Shown: positions 45,584 through 53,986 of the stretch, piece after piece
Numbering within the stretch: the first letter of the stretch is position 1
Layout of the letters: each line of letters starts with the position of its first letter
Origin: Guptibacillus hwajinpoensis
GTDB lineage: Bacteria > Bacillota > Bacilli > Bacillales > Guptibacillaceae
Assembly (NCBI RefSeq): GCF_020524165.1
Contig: NZ_JAIVKU010000002.1
Span: 287,208-351,207, forward strand
Direction of reading: 5' to 3'
DNA length: 64,000 nt
The notes under the pieces: model-generated
The model's database searches: none
Seen by the model: only the letters and a program-made list of their open reading frames with translations
Told to the model about the DNA's origin: nothing
Translations under genes and position numbers: made by a program

Positions 45584-46927
45584 GTGCCAAAAACGAGTAT
45601 TCTTTACGTACCAATTGGGAGAAAAACGTTTGATCTAGAAGCAGGAGAGCTACAGCGAAAGAAAAGTTCAGAATTTCTTCATAGCGTCACTGAAAATGTG
45701 ATTGAGCCAGAGGAGATCATCACGTCGCCTGAAGACTTAGAAGCTTTTCTTGAAAACGTTAACAGCGAAGAGATTATTGCAAGTATCTATCAGAGCGTGA
45801 CGTTTGCGGATGGAGAATTTGTTGAAGCGCTTATTAAAAAAGTGGAAGCCCCTGTTATTGTCTGGTCCGTTCGTGAGCCAAGTGTGGGAGGACGACTTCG
45901 CTTAAATTCATTAACTGGTGGAAACAGCACGAGTCATGTGCTTCGATGCGCAAATCATCCATTTAGCTTTGTATTTGGGAACGGAGATGAAGCTCAAGTC
46001 CAGAAACGAATTAAGGTTCAGCTCAAAGTGCAAAAAGTAATTGAAGATCTGAAAGGTCTTACAATTGGTGTGATTGGAGAACATCCACCAGGCTTTTTCT
46101 TCTCAGGAACGGATGAAGAAGCGCTTCAAAAACAACTTGGCGTAACGGTGAAAAACTTCGATTTAAACAAAGCATTTGAAGAATGCGTTAAGCTACCTCG
46201 TGAAAAATGGGAAGGCGCGATTGAACGAGCAGAGCAACAGGTGATTGGGCTAAATCGGAATGAAGAAACGGTACAGCGATTTGCTCAGTTTACGACGTAT
46301 GTTCAGGAACAAATTGATGCAGAAGACGTATCAGCGCTTGCGATCCGCTGCTGGCCAGACTTTTTCAATGAGCTTGGTGCTGCGGCATGTTCAACCCTTT
46401 CTCAATTTACTGAGGACGGCGTTGTGTCATCGTGTGAATCCGATATTCACGGTTCAGTATCGATGTTTATTCTGCAACAGCTAACAGGAAGTGCGCCGTA
46501 TCTTGGCGATATGGTTCACGTCAATGAAGCAAGTAATTCGGTTGTGTTCTGGCATTGCGGTGCTGGCGCTTATTCGCTCGCCCATCCTGATCAAGGTGCA
46601 CGCCCAGGCGTTCATCCAAACCGAAAGCTAGGCTTTACGATGGAATTTGGATTAAAACCAGGTCGCGTGACGATGTTCCGCGTTGGCTATACGCCAGAAG
46701 GATATCGCTTGCTTGTGATGCGAGGAAACGCACTCGATACGCCTCAGCGTTTCAATGGAACGTCTGTTGAAGTGGAACTTGAAACCGAAATCAATGACAC
46801 GTTATATGGGTTAATGGAAGAAGGCTTCGAACCACACTACGCCATTATTTATGATGATGTAGCCGATGAGCTCGTTGAACTTGGAAAGCAGCTTGGTCTG
46901 AAGACGACGGTCTATACAAAGAACTGA
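45584..46927 (+). CDS. L-fucose/arabinose isomerase-like protein, probable sulfoquinovose isomerase
   Basis: The GTG start follows AAAGGTTG. The 447-residue protein has the two Rossmann-like domains and the C-terminal metal-binding domain of the fucose isomerase superfamily, with ALAIRCWPDFFNELGAAAC, SCESDIHGSVSM and VVFWHCGAGAYSLAH. These hold the Glu, Asp and His expected to bind a divalent metal. In Firmicute sulfoglycolysis an enzyme of this superfamily (named SqvD, as I recall) converts sulfoquinovose to sulfofructose, replacing the unrelated YihS of E. coli. Position directly after the sulfoquinovosidase supports this. Confidence 0.82.
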   Translation: MPKTSILYVPIGRKTFDLEAGELQRKKSSEFLHSVTENVIEPEEIITSPEDLEAFLENVNSEEIIASIYQSVTFADGEFVEALIKKVEAPVIVWSVREPSVGGRLRLNSLTGGNSTSHVLRCANHPFSFVFGNGDEAQVQKRIKVQLKVQKVIEDLKGLTIGVIGEHPPGFFFSGTDEEALQKQLGVTVKNFDLNKAFEECVKLPREKWEGAIERAEQQVIGLNRNEETVQRFAQFTTYVQEQIDAEDVSALAIRCWPDFFNELGAAACSTLSQFTEDGVVSSCESDIHGSVSMFILQQLTGSAPYLGDMVHVNEASNSVVFWHCGAGAYSLAHPDQGARPGVHPNRKLGFTMEFGLKPGRVTMFRVGYTPEGYRLLVMRGNALDTPQRFNGTSVEVELETEINDTLYGLMEEGFEPHYAIIYDDVADELVELGKQLGLKTTVYTKN

Positions 46928-46941
46928 AGGGAGACAGTTGC

Positions 46942-48105
46942 ATGAAAAAGGTCGCTATTGGTCAGGCCGGGGGACCTACGGCCGTCATAAATGCTACCCT
47001 CGCAGGGTTTGTGAAAGAGATCGAACGAGATCATTCTCTGCTGTTTATACAAAATGGTTATGAAGGATTAGCGCACGGTACGTATCTTGATGGTGATAAA
47101 GAGATGCTTGGTCGCATTCAACTTCATCGCGATGTGCCAGGTGCGTGCCTCGGATCCGGACGTTTTCCACTTACAGATGAGCAAATTGAAAATGGCGTGC
47201 GCTTGCTTCACGCCCATGGTGTTGAAGTGCTTGTTTTTATCGGAGGTAACGGAACGATGGAAGCGTTAGCGAAAGTAGAAGCGGAAGCAAGAAGACAAAA
47301 CATTTCGCTTCAGGTACTCGGGCTTCCTAAAACGGTCGATAACGACCTTGGCGGGACGGATCATGCGCCTGGGTTTGGAAGTTCAGCACGATATGTTGCT
47401 CAGGCAACGCGAGATATGAGTCGGGATCTTGCGTCGATGCAAAACTTTGAGAAAGTTCGAGTACTGGAGACAATGGGAAGAAATGCAGGGTGGTTGGCCG
47501 CTGCTTCTGGCCTTCTTCAGGAATATGAAGAAGAAGGTCCTCACTTTATCGCCATACCAGAGCGGTCTATTCAGTCAGATAGACTTCTTGACAACGTAAA
47601 TACGGCACTGAACCGCTTTGGCTATGCCACAATCGTTGTTAGTGAGGGCGTTAGTCTAGGCAAAACAGGTCAAGTGGCGAGAGAAAAGATCGGTGGTAGA
47701 GCAGTACTTGGGGGAATCTCAAATGAGATCGCGCGCTTTTTAAAAAGTGAGTTAAACGTGATGACCAGAGCAGAGCTTCTTGGCATGAATCAACGCAGCT
47801 TCTCTGCAGTCGTTTCGGACGTGGACAGAGAAGAAGCTTATCTAGTCGGAAGCGTTGGAGGCAAATGGATACGTGAAGGTGTTTCAAGCGTAATGGTGTC
47901 TATTCAAAGGAATAAACATTCCCGCTATTCAGTGAGAATGCGACCAATTGAGCTTAAAAAAGTGGTGGCTGCTGGAGAACGGGTCATGCCTGATGCATTC
48001 ATTGAAGATCGAAAAAGGTATTTTGAGTGGCTAAAACCGCTCATTGGAGAAGAGATTATCGCATACCCTCCTCCCTTACAAAGGACTGAAGTGTATGTCG
48101 ATTAA
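46942..48105 (+). CDS. PfkA-family kinase, probable 6-deoxy-6-sulfofructose kinase
   Basis: The 387-residue protein belongs to the 6-phosphofructokinase family, starting QAGGPTAVINA. The phosphoryl-donor motif is IGGNGTMEA (about 100-108): Gly at the position that is Asp in PPi-dependent enzymes suggests ATP use, and the metal-binding Asp is Asn. PKTVDND (about 130-136) keeps the catalytic Asp, with Lys at the position that is Gly in E. coli PfkA. MGRNAG is the sugar-binding loop. By context it phosphorylates sulfofructose. It follows the isomerase by 14 bases and overlaps the regulator gene by 11. Confidence 0.85.
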   Translation: MKKVAIGQAGGPTAVINATLAGFVKEIERDHSLLFIQNGYEGLAHGTYLDGDKEMLGRIQLHRDVPGACLGSGRFPLTDEQIENGVRLLHAHGVEVLVFIGGNGTMEALAKVEAEARRQNISLQVLGLPKTVDNDLGGTDHAPGFGSSARYVAQATRDMSRDLASMQNFEKVRVLETMGRNAGWLAAASGLLQEYEEEGPHFIAIPERSIQSDRLLDNVNTALNRFGYATIVVSEGVSLGKTGQVAREKIGGRAVLGGISNEIARFLKSELNVMTRAELLGMNQRSFSAVVSDVDREEAYLVGSVGGKWIREGVSSVMVSIQRNKHSRYSVRMRPIELKKVVAAGERVMPDAFIEDRKRYFEWLKPLIGEEIIAYPPPLQRTEVYVD

Positions 48106-48817
48106 TCCGGCCGGAGAGGCGCTCTACCTTCAAGTTAAGGATGTGCTCATTGATCGCATTCAGAGCGGAACCTGGAAACCCAATACCATTATTCCAACAG
48201 AGCAAGCACTGATTAAAGAATTCGGTGTAAGTCGGACGACGATTCGTCAGGCAATTACGATTCTTGTTCAAAATGGACTGCTTGAAAAAAAGCAGGGACA
48301 TGGCACGATTGTAAAGCCCCATCAGCTTGTAGGAAATCTTGGCCAGCTTAAAGGGTTTGCTGAAGAAGTGATGGAAAAAGGCCAGATTCCTTCGTCTAGG
48401 TTAATAAGGGCAGAATTCAAGACGAATCTGTATCTTGAAAATGAGATGCTTCAAGTTGCTGAAGGAGCTCCGGTTCTTCTTGTTGAACGCATTCGCTTCG
48501 CTGATGAGACGCCTGTGGCGCTTGAACGAACGTGCTGGCCAGAGCCGATCGGAAAGCTTCTGATACAACATGATTTAAATGAAGCAAAATACTATGAAAT
48601 TCTAGAAAACTATCAGGTTTATTTAAACAAAGCGCAGGAGCGAATTGCGGCAATTAACGCCACGATTGACGAAGCTGATTCATTGGCCATCCGCCCGGGT
48701 GAGGCGCTACTTGAAATGACTCGTCTCAGCTTTGGATTGAATGATCACCCAATCGAGTATACAAAAACGAAGTATCGAAGTGATCAGTACCATTACAATA
48801 TTGAATTGAAGCGATAG
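48095..48817 (+). CDS. GntR-family regulator, HutC type with UTRA domain
   Basis: The ATG at 48095 lies inside the kinase gene with AAGGA upstream. The 240-residue protein has the winged helix at residues 5-70 (ALIKEFGVSRTTIRQAITI, KKQGHGTIV) and a UTRA effector domain ending near RSDQYHYNIELKR. It probably responds to sulfoquinovose or a pathway intermediate and controls this operon. E. coli uses a DeoR-type protein (YihW) for the same task. Candidate operators are at 45538-45553 and 40918-40933. Confidence 0.88.
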   Translation: MSINPAGEALYLQVKDVLIDRIQSGTWKPNTIIPTEQALIKEFGVSRTTIRQAITILVQNGLLEKKQGHGTIVKPHQLVGNLGQLKGFAEEVMEKGQIPSSRLIRAEFKTNLYLENEMLQVAEGAPVLLVERIRFADETPVALERTCWPEPIGKLLIQHDLNEAKYYEILENYQVYLNKAQERIAAINATIDEADSLAIRPGEALLEMTRLSFGLNDHPIEYTKTKYRSDQYHYNIELKR

Positions 48818-48832
48818 AAGGGAGAAATGGTG

Positions 48833-49723
48833 ATGCCATTTATTAACGGAAAAACAATGCTGGATCATGCTTTTCAAAATGGATATGGGGTAGGGGCATT
48901 TAGCGCACATAACGCGGAAACCGTGCTTGCCATTTTCGAGGCAGCTGCAGAGGAAAAAGCACCCATTATGATTCAAGTAGGACAAAAAGTCATTCAAACG
49001 CTAGGCATGGAAGCATTAAAAGTTCTGATTGATACGTATGAAAAAGAATTTGATGTTCCAGTCGCAATTCATCTTGATCACAGCCGTCAGTTTGAGCAAA
49101 CGATGCAAGCTGTGCAAATGGGTTTCCAATCCGTCATGTTTGATGGTTCCGGTTTATCGTTTGAACAAAACACGGCGACAACGAAAAAAGTTGTCGACAT
49201 TGCAAGGGCCCTTGGTATTGGCTCTGAAGGAGAAATCGGTAAAATTGGTGGCACGGAAGATGACATTACAGTTGATGAAAAGGATGCGCTGATTACAACA
49301 ACCGAAGAAGCCGTAGCTTTTGTTGAAGCAACTGATGTTGATTATCTTGCGGTATCAATCGGAACGGCTCACGGGATTTATAAAGAAACACCTAACCTAC
49401 GTTTTGAACGATTGAAAGAAATTGTTGATGCCGTTCAGCGTCCTGTCGTTCTTCATGGTGGATCAGATGTGCCAGATGAACAAGTGCAACGGGCGATTTC
49501 ACTTGGAATTGCGAAAATCAATGTGGACACAGAGCTTCGTCAGGCATTTACGAGAGGCGTTCAAGAAGCCTTTTCAGAAAATCCGGATGATATTGTGCTC
49601 GCAAGTTCACTTGGCCGTGGTCGCTTACGCATGAAAGAAAAAGTACAAGAAAAGATTCGCGTATTTGGTAGCAGGGGTAAAGCAGAAGAACTTTTGTCAG
49701 ATAAAAAGGTCGTAACGTTATAA
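48833..49723 (+). CDS. Class II aldolase, probable sulfofructose-1-phosphate aldolase
   Basis: The ATG at 48833 best fits GAAGGGAG; two starts a few bases upstream are in frame. The 296-residue protein has zinc-binding residues of fructose-bisphosphate/tagatose-bisphosphate aldolases: HLDHS (about 80-84), EGEIGKIGG (about 133), SIGTAHGIY (about 180) and VLHGGSDVPD (about 208). By context it splits the phosphorylated sulfofructose into dihydroxyacetone phosphate and 3-sulfolactaldehyde. E. coli uses a class I enzyme, YihT, so this is a non-homologous replacement. Confidence 0.87.
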   Translation: MPFINGKTMLDHAFQNGYGVGAFSAHNAETVLAIFEAAAEEKAPIMIQVGQKVIQTLGMEALKVLIDTYEKEFDVPVAIHLDHSRQFEQTMQAVQMGFQSVMFDGSGLSFEQNTATTKKVVDIARALGIGSEGEIGKIGGTEDDITVDEKDALITTTEEAVAFVEATDVDYLAVSIGTAHGIYKETPNLRFERLKEIVDAVQRPVVLHGGSDVPDEQVQRAISLGIAKINVDTELRQAFTRGVQEAFSENPDDIVLASSLGRGRLRMKEKVQEKIRVFGSRGKAEELLSDKKVVTL

Positions 49724-49743
49724 AAAAGGAGGATGATGTTAAC

Positions 49744-51177
49744 GTGGCTACACAAACTTCAGTAAGAACATATGGGTTATATATTAATGGGGAATGGCGT
49801 GAAAAAACAGCAACGGATGCCGTTTTAAATAAATATACGCAGGAAGTAGCAGCGAATACGGCTACAGCTGAAGAACAGGACGTAAAGGATGCGGTGCAAG
49901 CTGCTAAGACAGCTTTGAAAACCCCCTTTTCGCCTTACAATCGGTACACTGTTTTGATTAAAGCTGCCGCAACACTTCGAGCTCGTCAGGATGAGCTTGG
50001 AGAAGTGCTTGCGAAGGAAGTTGGAAAGCCTTTAGCAGAGTGTAAAGGTGAAGTAGGTAGAGCCGCTTTAACATTAGAAGTTTCGGCAGAAGAAGCAAAG
50101 CGGATACACGGAGAAGGGATTCCTGTGGAAGCTGCGCCTGGATCTGAACAGCGTCAGGCTTACACACGACGCTTTCCAATCGGTGTTGTTGCTGCAATCA
50201 CACCATTTAACGTACCACTGAATCTTGTATGCCACAAAATTGGCCCTGCGCTTGCAGCAGGAAACAGCGTTGTTTTAAAACCAGCTGAAGTGACGCCGGT
50301 ATGTGCGATTCTTTTAACGGAAATATTTGAAGAAGCGGGACTGCCAGCAGGACGCCTGAACTTGATTACGGGAGAGGGAGCAACGGTAGGCGAATGGCTT
50401 CTTTCGAATCAAGATGTGAATATGTTTACGTTTACGGGAAGCCCGCGTGTTGGCCAGCTAATTCGAGAAAGAGCTGGACTACGCAAAGTGGCATTAGAGC
50501 TAGGAAACAATTCAGCAACGATTGTGCATCATGACGCAGATGTTGAGACAGCCGCAACGCAGTCAGCACAAAAAAGTTTTAACAACGCAGGTCAGGTTTG
50601 TATCTCAGTCCAACGCGTCTATGTACATGAAGATATTTACGAGCCGTTCCTTGCAAAAATGAAGGAAGTAACAGAAGGACTTGTTTTAGGTGATCCAATG
50701 GATGCAGCGACTGATATCGGCCCGATGATTGCTGAGCGCGAAGCGATTCGAGTAGAGAGCTGGGTAAACGAAGCGGTTGAGCAGGGAGCTGTGATTGAAA
50801 CGGGTGGAAAACGAGATGGTGTATTCTATCAACCTACTATTTTAACGAATGTAAATGATGATATGAAGGTCTGTCGTCAAGAACTCTTTGGTCCGGTCGT
50901 AGCGGTTAGCACGTACCGCTCAACAGACGAAGTGATTGCGAGAGTGAATGATTCAGAGTATGGTCTTCAAGCTGGACTCTTTACGAATGACCTCGCCTTT
51001 ACGTTAAAAGCGATCAATGAGGTTCATGTAGGTGGACTGATTATTAATGATACGTCAGGCTATCGCGTTGATCATATGCCATACGGTGGGGTGAAGAAAA
51101 GTGGAACGGGCAAAGAAGGTCCACGCTATGCGATTGAAGAAATGACAGAAGAAAAAATTATCGTTTTTAACGGATGA
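49744..51177 (+). CDS. Aldehyde dehydrogenase, probable sulfolactaldehyde dehydrogenase
   Basis: The 477-residue protein starts at a GTG with AAGGAGG eleven bases upstream. ALDH motifs are ITPFNVPLNL, LELGNNSATI (glutamate) and NNAGQVCIS, whose catalytic cysteine is Cys286. By position it oxidises 3-sulfolactaldehyde to sulfolactate with NAD(P), as in other sulfoglycolytic routes that end in sulfolactate. It is 20 bases after the aldolase gene. A related role as a general glyceraldehyde or lactaldehyde dehydrogenase cannot be excluded. Confidence 0.85.
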   Translation: MATQTSVRTYGLYINGEWREKTATDAVLNKYTQEVAANTATAEEQDVKDAVQAAKTALKTPFSPYNRYTVLIKAAATLRARQDELGEVLAKEVGKPLAECKGEVGRAALTLEVSAEEAKRIHGEGIPVEAAPGSEQRQAYTRRFPIGVVAAITPFNVPLNLVCHKIGPALAAGNSVVLKPAEVTPVCAILLTEIFEEAGLPAGRLNLITGEGATVGEWLLSNQDVNMFTFTGSPRVGQLIRERAGLRKVALELGNNSATIVHHDADVETAATQSAQKSFNNAGQVCISVQRVYVHEDIYEPFLAKMKEVTEGLVLGDPMDAATDIGPMIAEREAIRVESWVNEAVEQGAVIETGGKRDGVFYQPTILTNVNDDMKVCRQELFGPVVAVSTYRSTDEVIARVNDSEYGLQAGLFTNDLAFTLKAINEVHVGGLIINDTSGYRVDHMPYGGVKKSGTGKEGPRYAIEEMTEEKIIVFNG

Positions 51178-51266
51178 GGGTAGACAGGGGGCCGATAAAT
51201 TGAATCGGGTCCCTTTTCATCCTGTCATAGGACGCTATCGCTTTTAGAAGCTGAAGGAGAATGAAG

Positions 51267-52175
51267 ATGTCAATCATAACCATACTGCTACCGATCTTTT
51301 TCGTATTTGGCGTCGGGTATCTTGCGCAGCACTTTTTAAAATTAGAGACGAAAGTGCTTTCGAATCTCGCTTTATATGTGCTCGTGCCGCTTCTTGTTTT
51401 TCGGACGTTCTATGAACAAGAAATTGATTCATCCTACGGGTATTTATCGATCTACATGCTTGGTCTGTGCTTTGCACTTATTGCAATTGTGAGCATTTTA
51501 TCGAAAATATACGGCTATACCGAATCAGAACGGTGCGGTTTGGTTTTATCGAGTGCATTTATGAATAATGGAAATTATGGCACACCGCTTGTTCTGTTTC
51601 TATTTGGAACGGTCGGGATGGAAACAGCGATTGTGTTAATGGTGCTCCAGCAGTTGTTAATGAGCACCCTTGGCGTCTATTATGCGGCAAAAGGAAGTCC
51701 GGATCACGACGGGGTAAAAGCGGCCCTTAGAGCGGTTCGGAAAATGCCGATGGTATACGGTGCCATTGTGGGCATCTTGTTTCAATGGTTACACATTCCG
51801 CTCGGCACGATCCGTGATGGCGTGGATTTGATAGCGGACGCAGCGATTCCCGTTATTATGGTGACGCTTGGTATGCAGCTTGCCAATATTCGGTTGCGCG
51901 TGATTGATTGGCGAAAGCTCTCAACGGCGTTATCGCTTAAATTAATGATTGCGCCGCTTATTGCAGCTGGAATTGTTTTACTCATGCCGGTTGATCCATT
52001 AACGAAGCAAATTATGATCATTATGGCCGCAACTCCAACGGCTGCCAATACGACGATGTACGCGATTCAGTTTCATACGGAACCTCAAAATGTTTCAAGT
52101 GCAACGCTTGTTTCCACCGTTTCGAGCTTAGCTACGATGCCGGTGGTGATTTATTTAGCAACGACGTTTGTTTGA
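51267..52175 (+). CDS. AEC-family (auxin efflux carrier-like) transporter, candidate sulfolactate exporter
   Basis: The ATG at 51267 fits AAGGAG. The 302-residue protein has about ten hydrophobic segments in two halves (IFFVFGVGYLAQHFL at the start, MIIMAATPTAANTTMYAIQF in the second half), as in AEC transporters that move organic acids. It is the last gene of the sulfoquinovose operon, where other organisms have a TauE/SafE-type exporter. Export of sulfolactate is inferred from position only. Confidence 0.75.
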   Translation: MSIITILLPIFFVFGVGYLAQHFLKLETKVLSNLALYVLVPLLVFRTFYEQEIDSSYGYLSIYMLGLCFALIAIVSILSKIYGYTESERCGLVLSSAFMNNGNYGTPLVLFLFGTVGMETAIVLMVLQQLLMSTLGVYYAAKGSPDHDGVKAALRAVRKMPMVYGAIVGILFQWLHIPLGTIRDGVDLIADAAIPVIMVTLGMQLANIRLRVIDWRKLSTALSLKLMIAPLIAAGIVLLMPVDPLTKQIMIIMAATPTAANTTMYAIQFHTEPQNVSSATLVSTVSSLATMPVVIYLATTFV

Positions 52176-52195
52176 AGATAGGAGGTTGGAGGTTA

Positions 52196-52276
52196 AAGGG
52201 GGTCAGGCTCGAGCCTGACCCCCTTCACAAACAAAAAGGCGAAAGTGTCCTCCCACCGTGGACACTTTCGCCTTTT
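52196..52276. repeat. REP-like element, copy 7 (composite form)
   Basis: The 30-bp palindrome (52196-52225, centre CTCGAG) is followed by CACAAACAAAA and a 17-bp perfect hairpin, AAAAGGCGAAAGTGTCC and complement, around a nine-base loop (52234-52276). The hairpin has A- and T-runs and can terminate transcription from both sides. Confidence 0.9.
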
Positions 52277-52279
52277 GAA

Positions 52280-52456
52280 TCATTGTATAAAAGAAGCGAT
52301 CAATAATGCGAGAAAGATAAGCGAAATAAATGCAAGGAAGATCACGCCCATTTTGCGAATCGCTGGAGGGAAGCGATCGGTTAGCGGAACTCTTATTAGA
52401 AAGATCATGATCGCAAGAGTAAGAATAAGTAATAAGAAGTAACCCAAGTATGACAC
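52280..52456 (-). CDS. Small two-helix membrane protein, 58 residues
   Basis: The frame encodes two hydrophobic segments (GYFLLLILTLAIMIFLI and VIFLAFISLIFLALLIA) joined by the polar loop RVPLTDRFPPAIRKMG. It begins with GTG at 52456; a TTG nine bases on lies at better distance from GGTGG. The start region can pair with ACACCAC 15 bases upstream, which would hide it in a hairpin. It lies downstream of the alcohol dehydrogenase gene on the same strand and ends at a hairpin terminator. Function unknown. Confidence 0.6.
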   Translation of the reverse strand: MSYLGYFLLLILTLAIMIFLIRVPLTDRFPPAIRKMGVIFLAFISLIFLALLIASFIQ

Positions 52457-52495
52457 CACCTAGTTCCGTTTTAAGTGGTGTTCCCTAAGGAGAGC

Positions 52496-52540
52496 GAAAT
52501 CAATCATAACGTCCGCTAAGCAGACGTTATGATTGATTTC
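52496..52540. terminator. Long stem-loop after the alcohol dehydrogenase gene
   Basis: An 18-bp perfect stem (GAAATCAATCATAACGTC and complement) with a nine-base loop begins one base after the stop codon. There is no good T-run on the minus strand, so it may be a partial terminator or message stabiliser ahead of the small membrane protein gene. Confidence 0.6.
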
Positions 52541-52541
52541 T

Positions 52542-53744
52542 TTAGGGGTGTTGAATATTCGCAAGTGACGCTTCGACAACTTTTCCATTAAAAGCAGATT
52601 GATAGATGGCACGAATATCTGCTTCGTAAAGAGGTAGAGGACTCCTAGCCAGCAATCTTTTCTGCTTCAATCCATCTTCCGTCAGGGATTCAAGAGCAGA
52701 AGTTGGAATATCGAATCCACCAAGAGTCCCTGGGATGCCTACGTCTTGAACGAGCCTTTCTAACTGACGTACACATTCATACGATGCTTCTTCTTCAGAA
52801 AGGAATTGTGAGTTACCACCAAGCGCATTTAATATATCACCCATTCGCTTCGGACAGCTTTTTCGGATATACCCCATTACGTAAGGAAGAAGAACGGCAT
52901 TGGAATCACCGTGAGCGATATGAAACTGGCCACCAAGAGGGTAAGCGAGGGCATGAACGCCCGCCACACCAGCGTTAAAAAAAGCAAGACCCGCGATATA
53001 GCTTCCGTTACTCATATCGATTCGAGCTTCTCGATCCTCGCCGTTAGAAACGGCGCATCTGATGGAGCGGCTAATTAACCGGATTGCTTGTAAGGCAAGT
53101 CCATCCGTCGTTGGACTCGCGTTGACCGAGACGTAAGCTTCAATCGCATGGGTAAGGGCATCAACACCTGTTGCTGCGGTAACCTTTGCCGGAACAGAAA
53201 TGGTTAGTTCTGGATCAACAATCGCTGCATCTGCGAGAAGATAGTCGTGTGTCACCACATCTTTTGAGCTTTCAAGAGAGAGCACGGCGATGTTGGTTAC
53301 TTCAGAACCAGTCCCTGCCGTTGTAGGAATCAGAATTTTAGGGAGGCCTTTTTCTGTAATTTGTCTCCTTCCTGATAAATTTAGATAATCAGAAGCGGTT
53401 CCTTCATGGGCTGAAAGAACCGCCGTTAACTTGGCGAGATCTAAGGCACTTCCTCCACCAAGTCCAATGATGAGGTCGAATTTATTTTCTTTCGTGTAGT
53501 TAACGAGCTTTTCCCCGGTGGCAAGAGGCGGTTCAGGAACAATATCTGTATAAATTTCGACGGTATATCCTGCATCCGCTAATGGTATCCGAACGCGGTC
53601 AACGAGACCGATATCATCTAAAACGGGATCCGTCACAACAAGAATACGCTCCGGAGAGTGCTTCTCCACTTCAGGTAAAAGCTGTTCAAGTGAACCCCAG
53701 CCGGTGTAGCTGAGTGGCGTGAAAACAAGTTTAGAAAAAGACAT
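52542..53744 (-). CDS. Iron-containing alcohol dehydrogenase
   Basis: The 400-residue protein is a group III iron alcohol dehydrogenase with the nucleotide motif GLGGGSALDLAK, PTTAGTGSEVT, and metal ligands in GVDALTHAIEAY and in HALAYPLGGQFHIAHGDSNAV (Asp and three His). It reduces an aldehyde or oxidises an alcohol with NAD(P). It converges with the sulfoquinovose operon, so a role as sulfolactaldehyde reductase is conceivable but unsupported by direct linkage. AAGGAGG precedes the ATG. Confidence 0.88.
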   Translation of the reverse strand: MSFSKLVFTPLSYTGWGSLEQLLPEVEKHSPERILVVTDPVLDDIGLVDRVRIPLADAGYTVEIYTDIVPEPPLATGEKLVNYTKENKFDLIIGLGGGSALDLAKLTAVLSAHEGTASDYLNLSGRRQITEKGLPKILIPTTAGTGSEVTNIAVLSLESSKDVVTHDYLLADAAIVDPELTISVPAKVTAATGVDALTHAIEAYVSVNASPTTDGLALQAIRLISRSIRCAVSNGEDREARIDMSNGSYIAGLAFFNAGVAGVHALAYPLGGQFHIAHGDSNAVLLPYVMGYIRKSCPKRMGDILNALGGNSQFLSEEEASYECVRQLERLVQDVGIPGTLGGFDIPTSALESLTEDGLKQKRLLARSPLPLYEADIRAIYQSAFNGKVVEASLANIQHP

Positions 53745-53986
53745 ACGGTGTTGCCTCCTTTTGTTTAGATAAACCTTACACGACAGAGTTTCGTGATTTA
53801 ATAAAGAAATCCCTTCATTTAGAACTTAGAACGTGAAGAACTTCTCAATAGAAGATCACTTTTGTGACTATGGTAAAAAAATACTAAATTTTCTAGGTTA
53901 AATCTCATGAAAAAAGGTTATAGAAAGGTAATATAGGAGATTTGTATCTTTACCATGACTGGTTAAAAGCGAAAGGGGAGAGTAGA

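Noticed and set aside
40959..52175. A transaldolase- or transketolase-type sulfoglycolysis
   Set aside because: No transaldolase or transketolase gene is present, while a kinase and an aldolase are.
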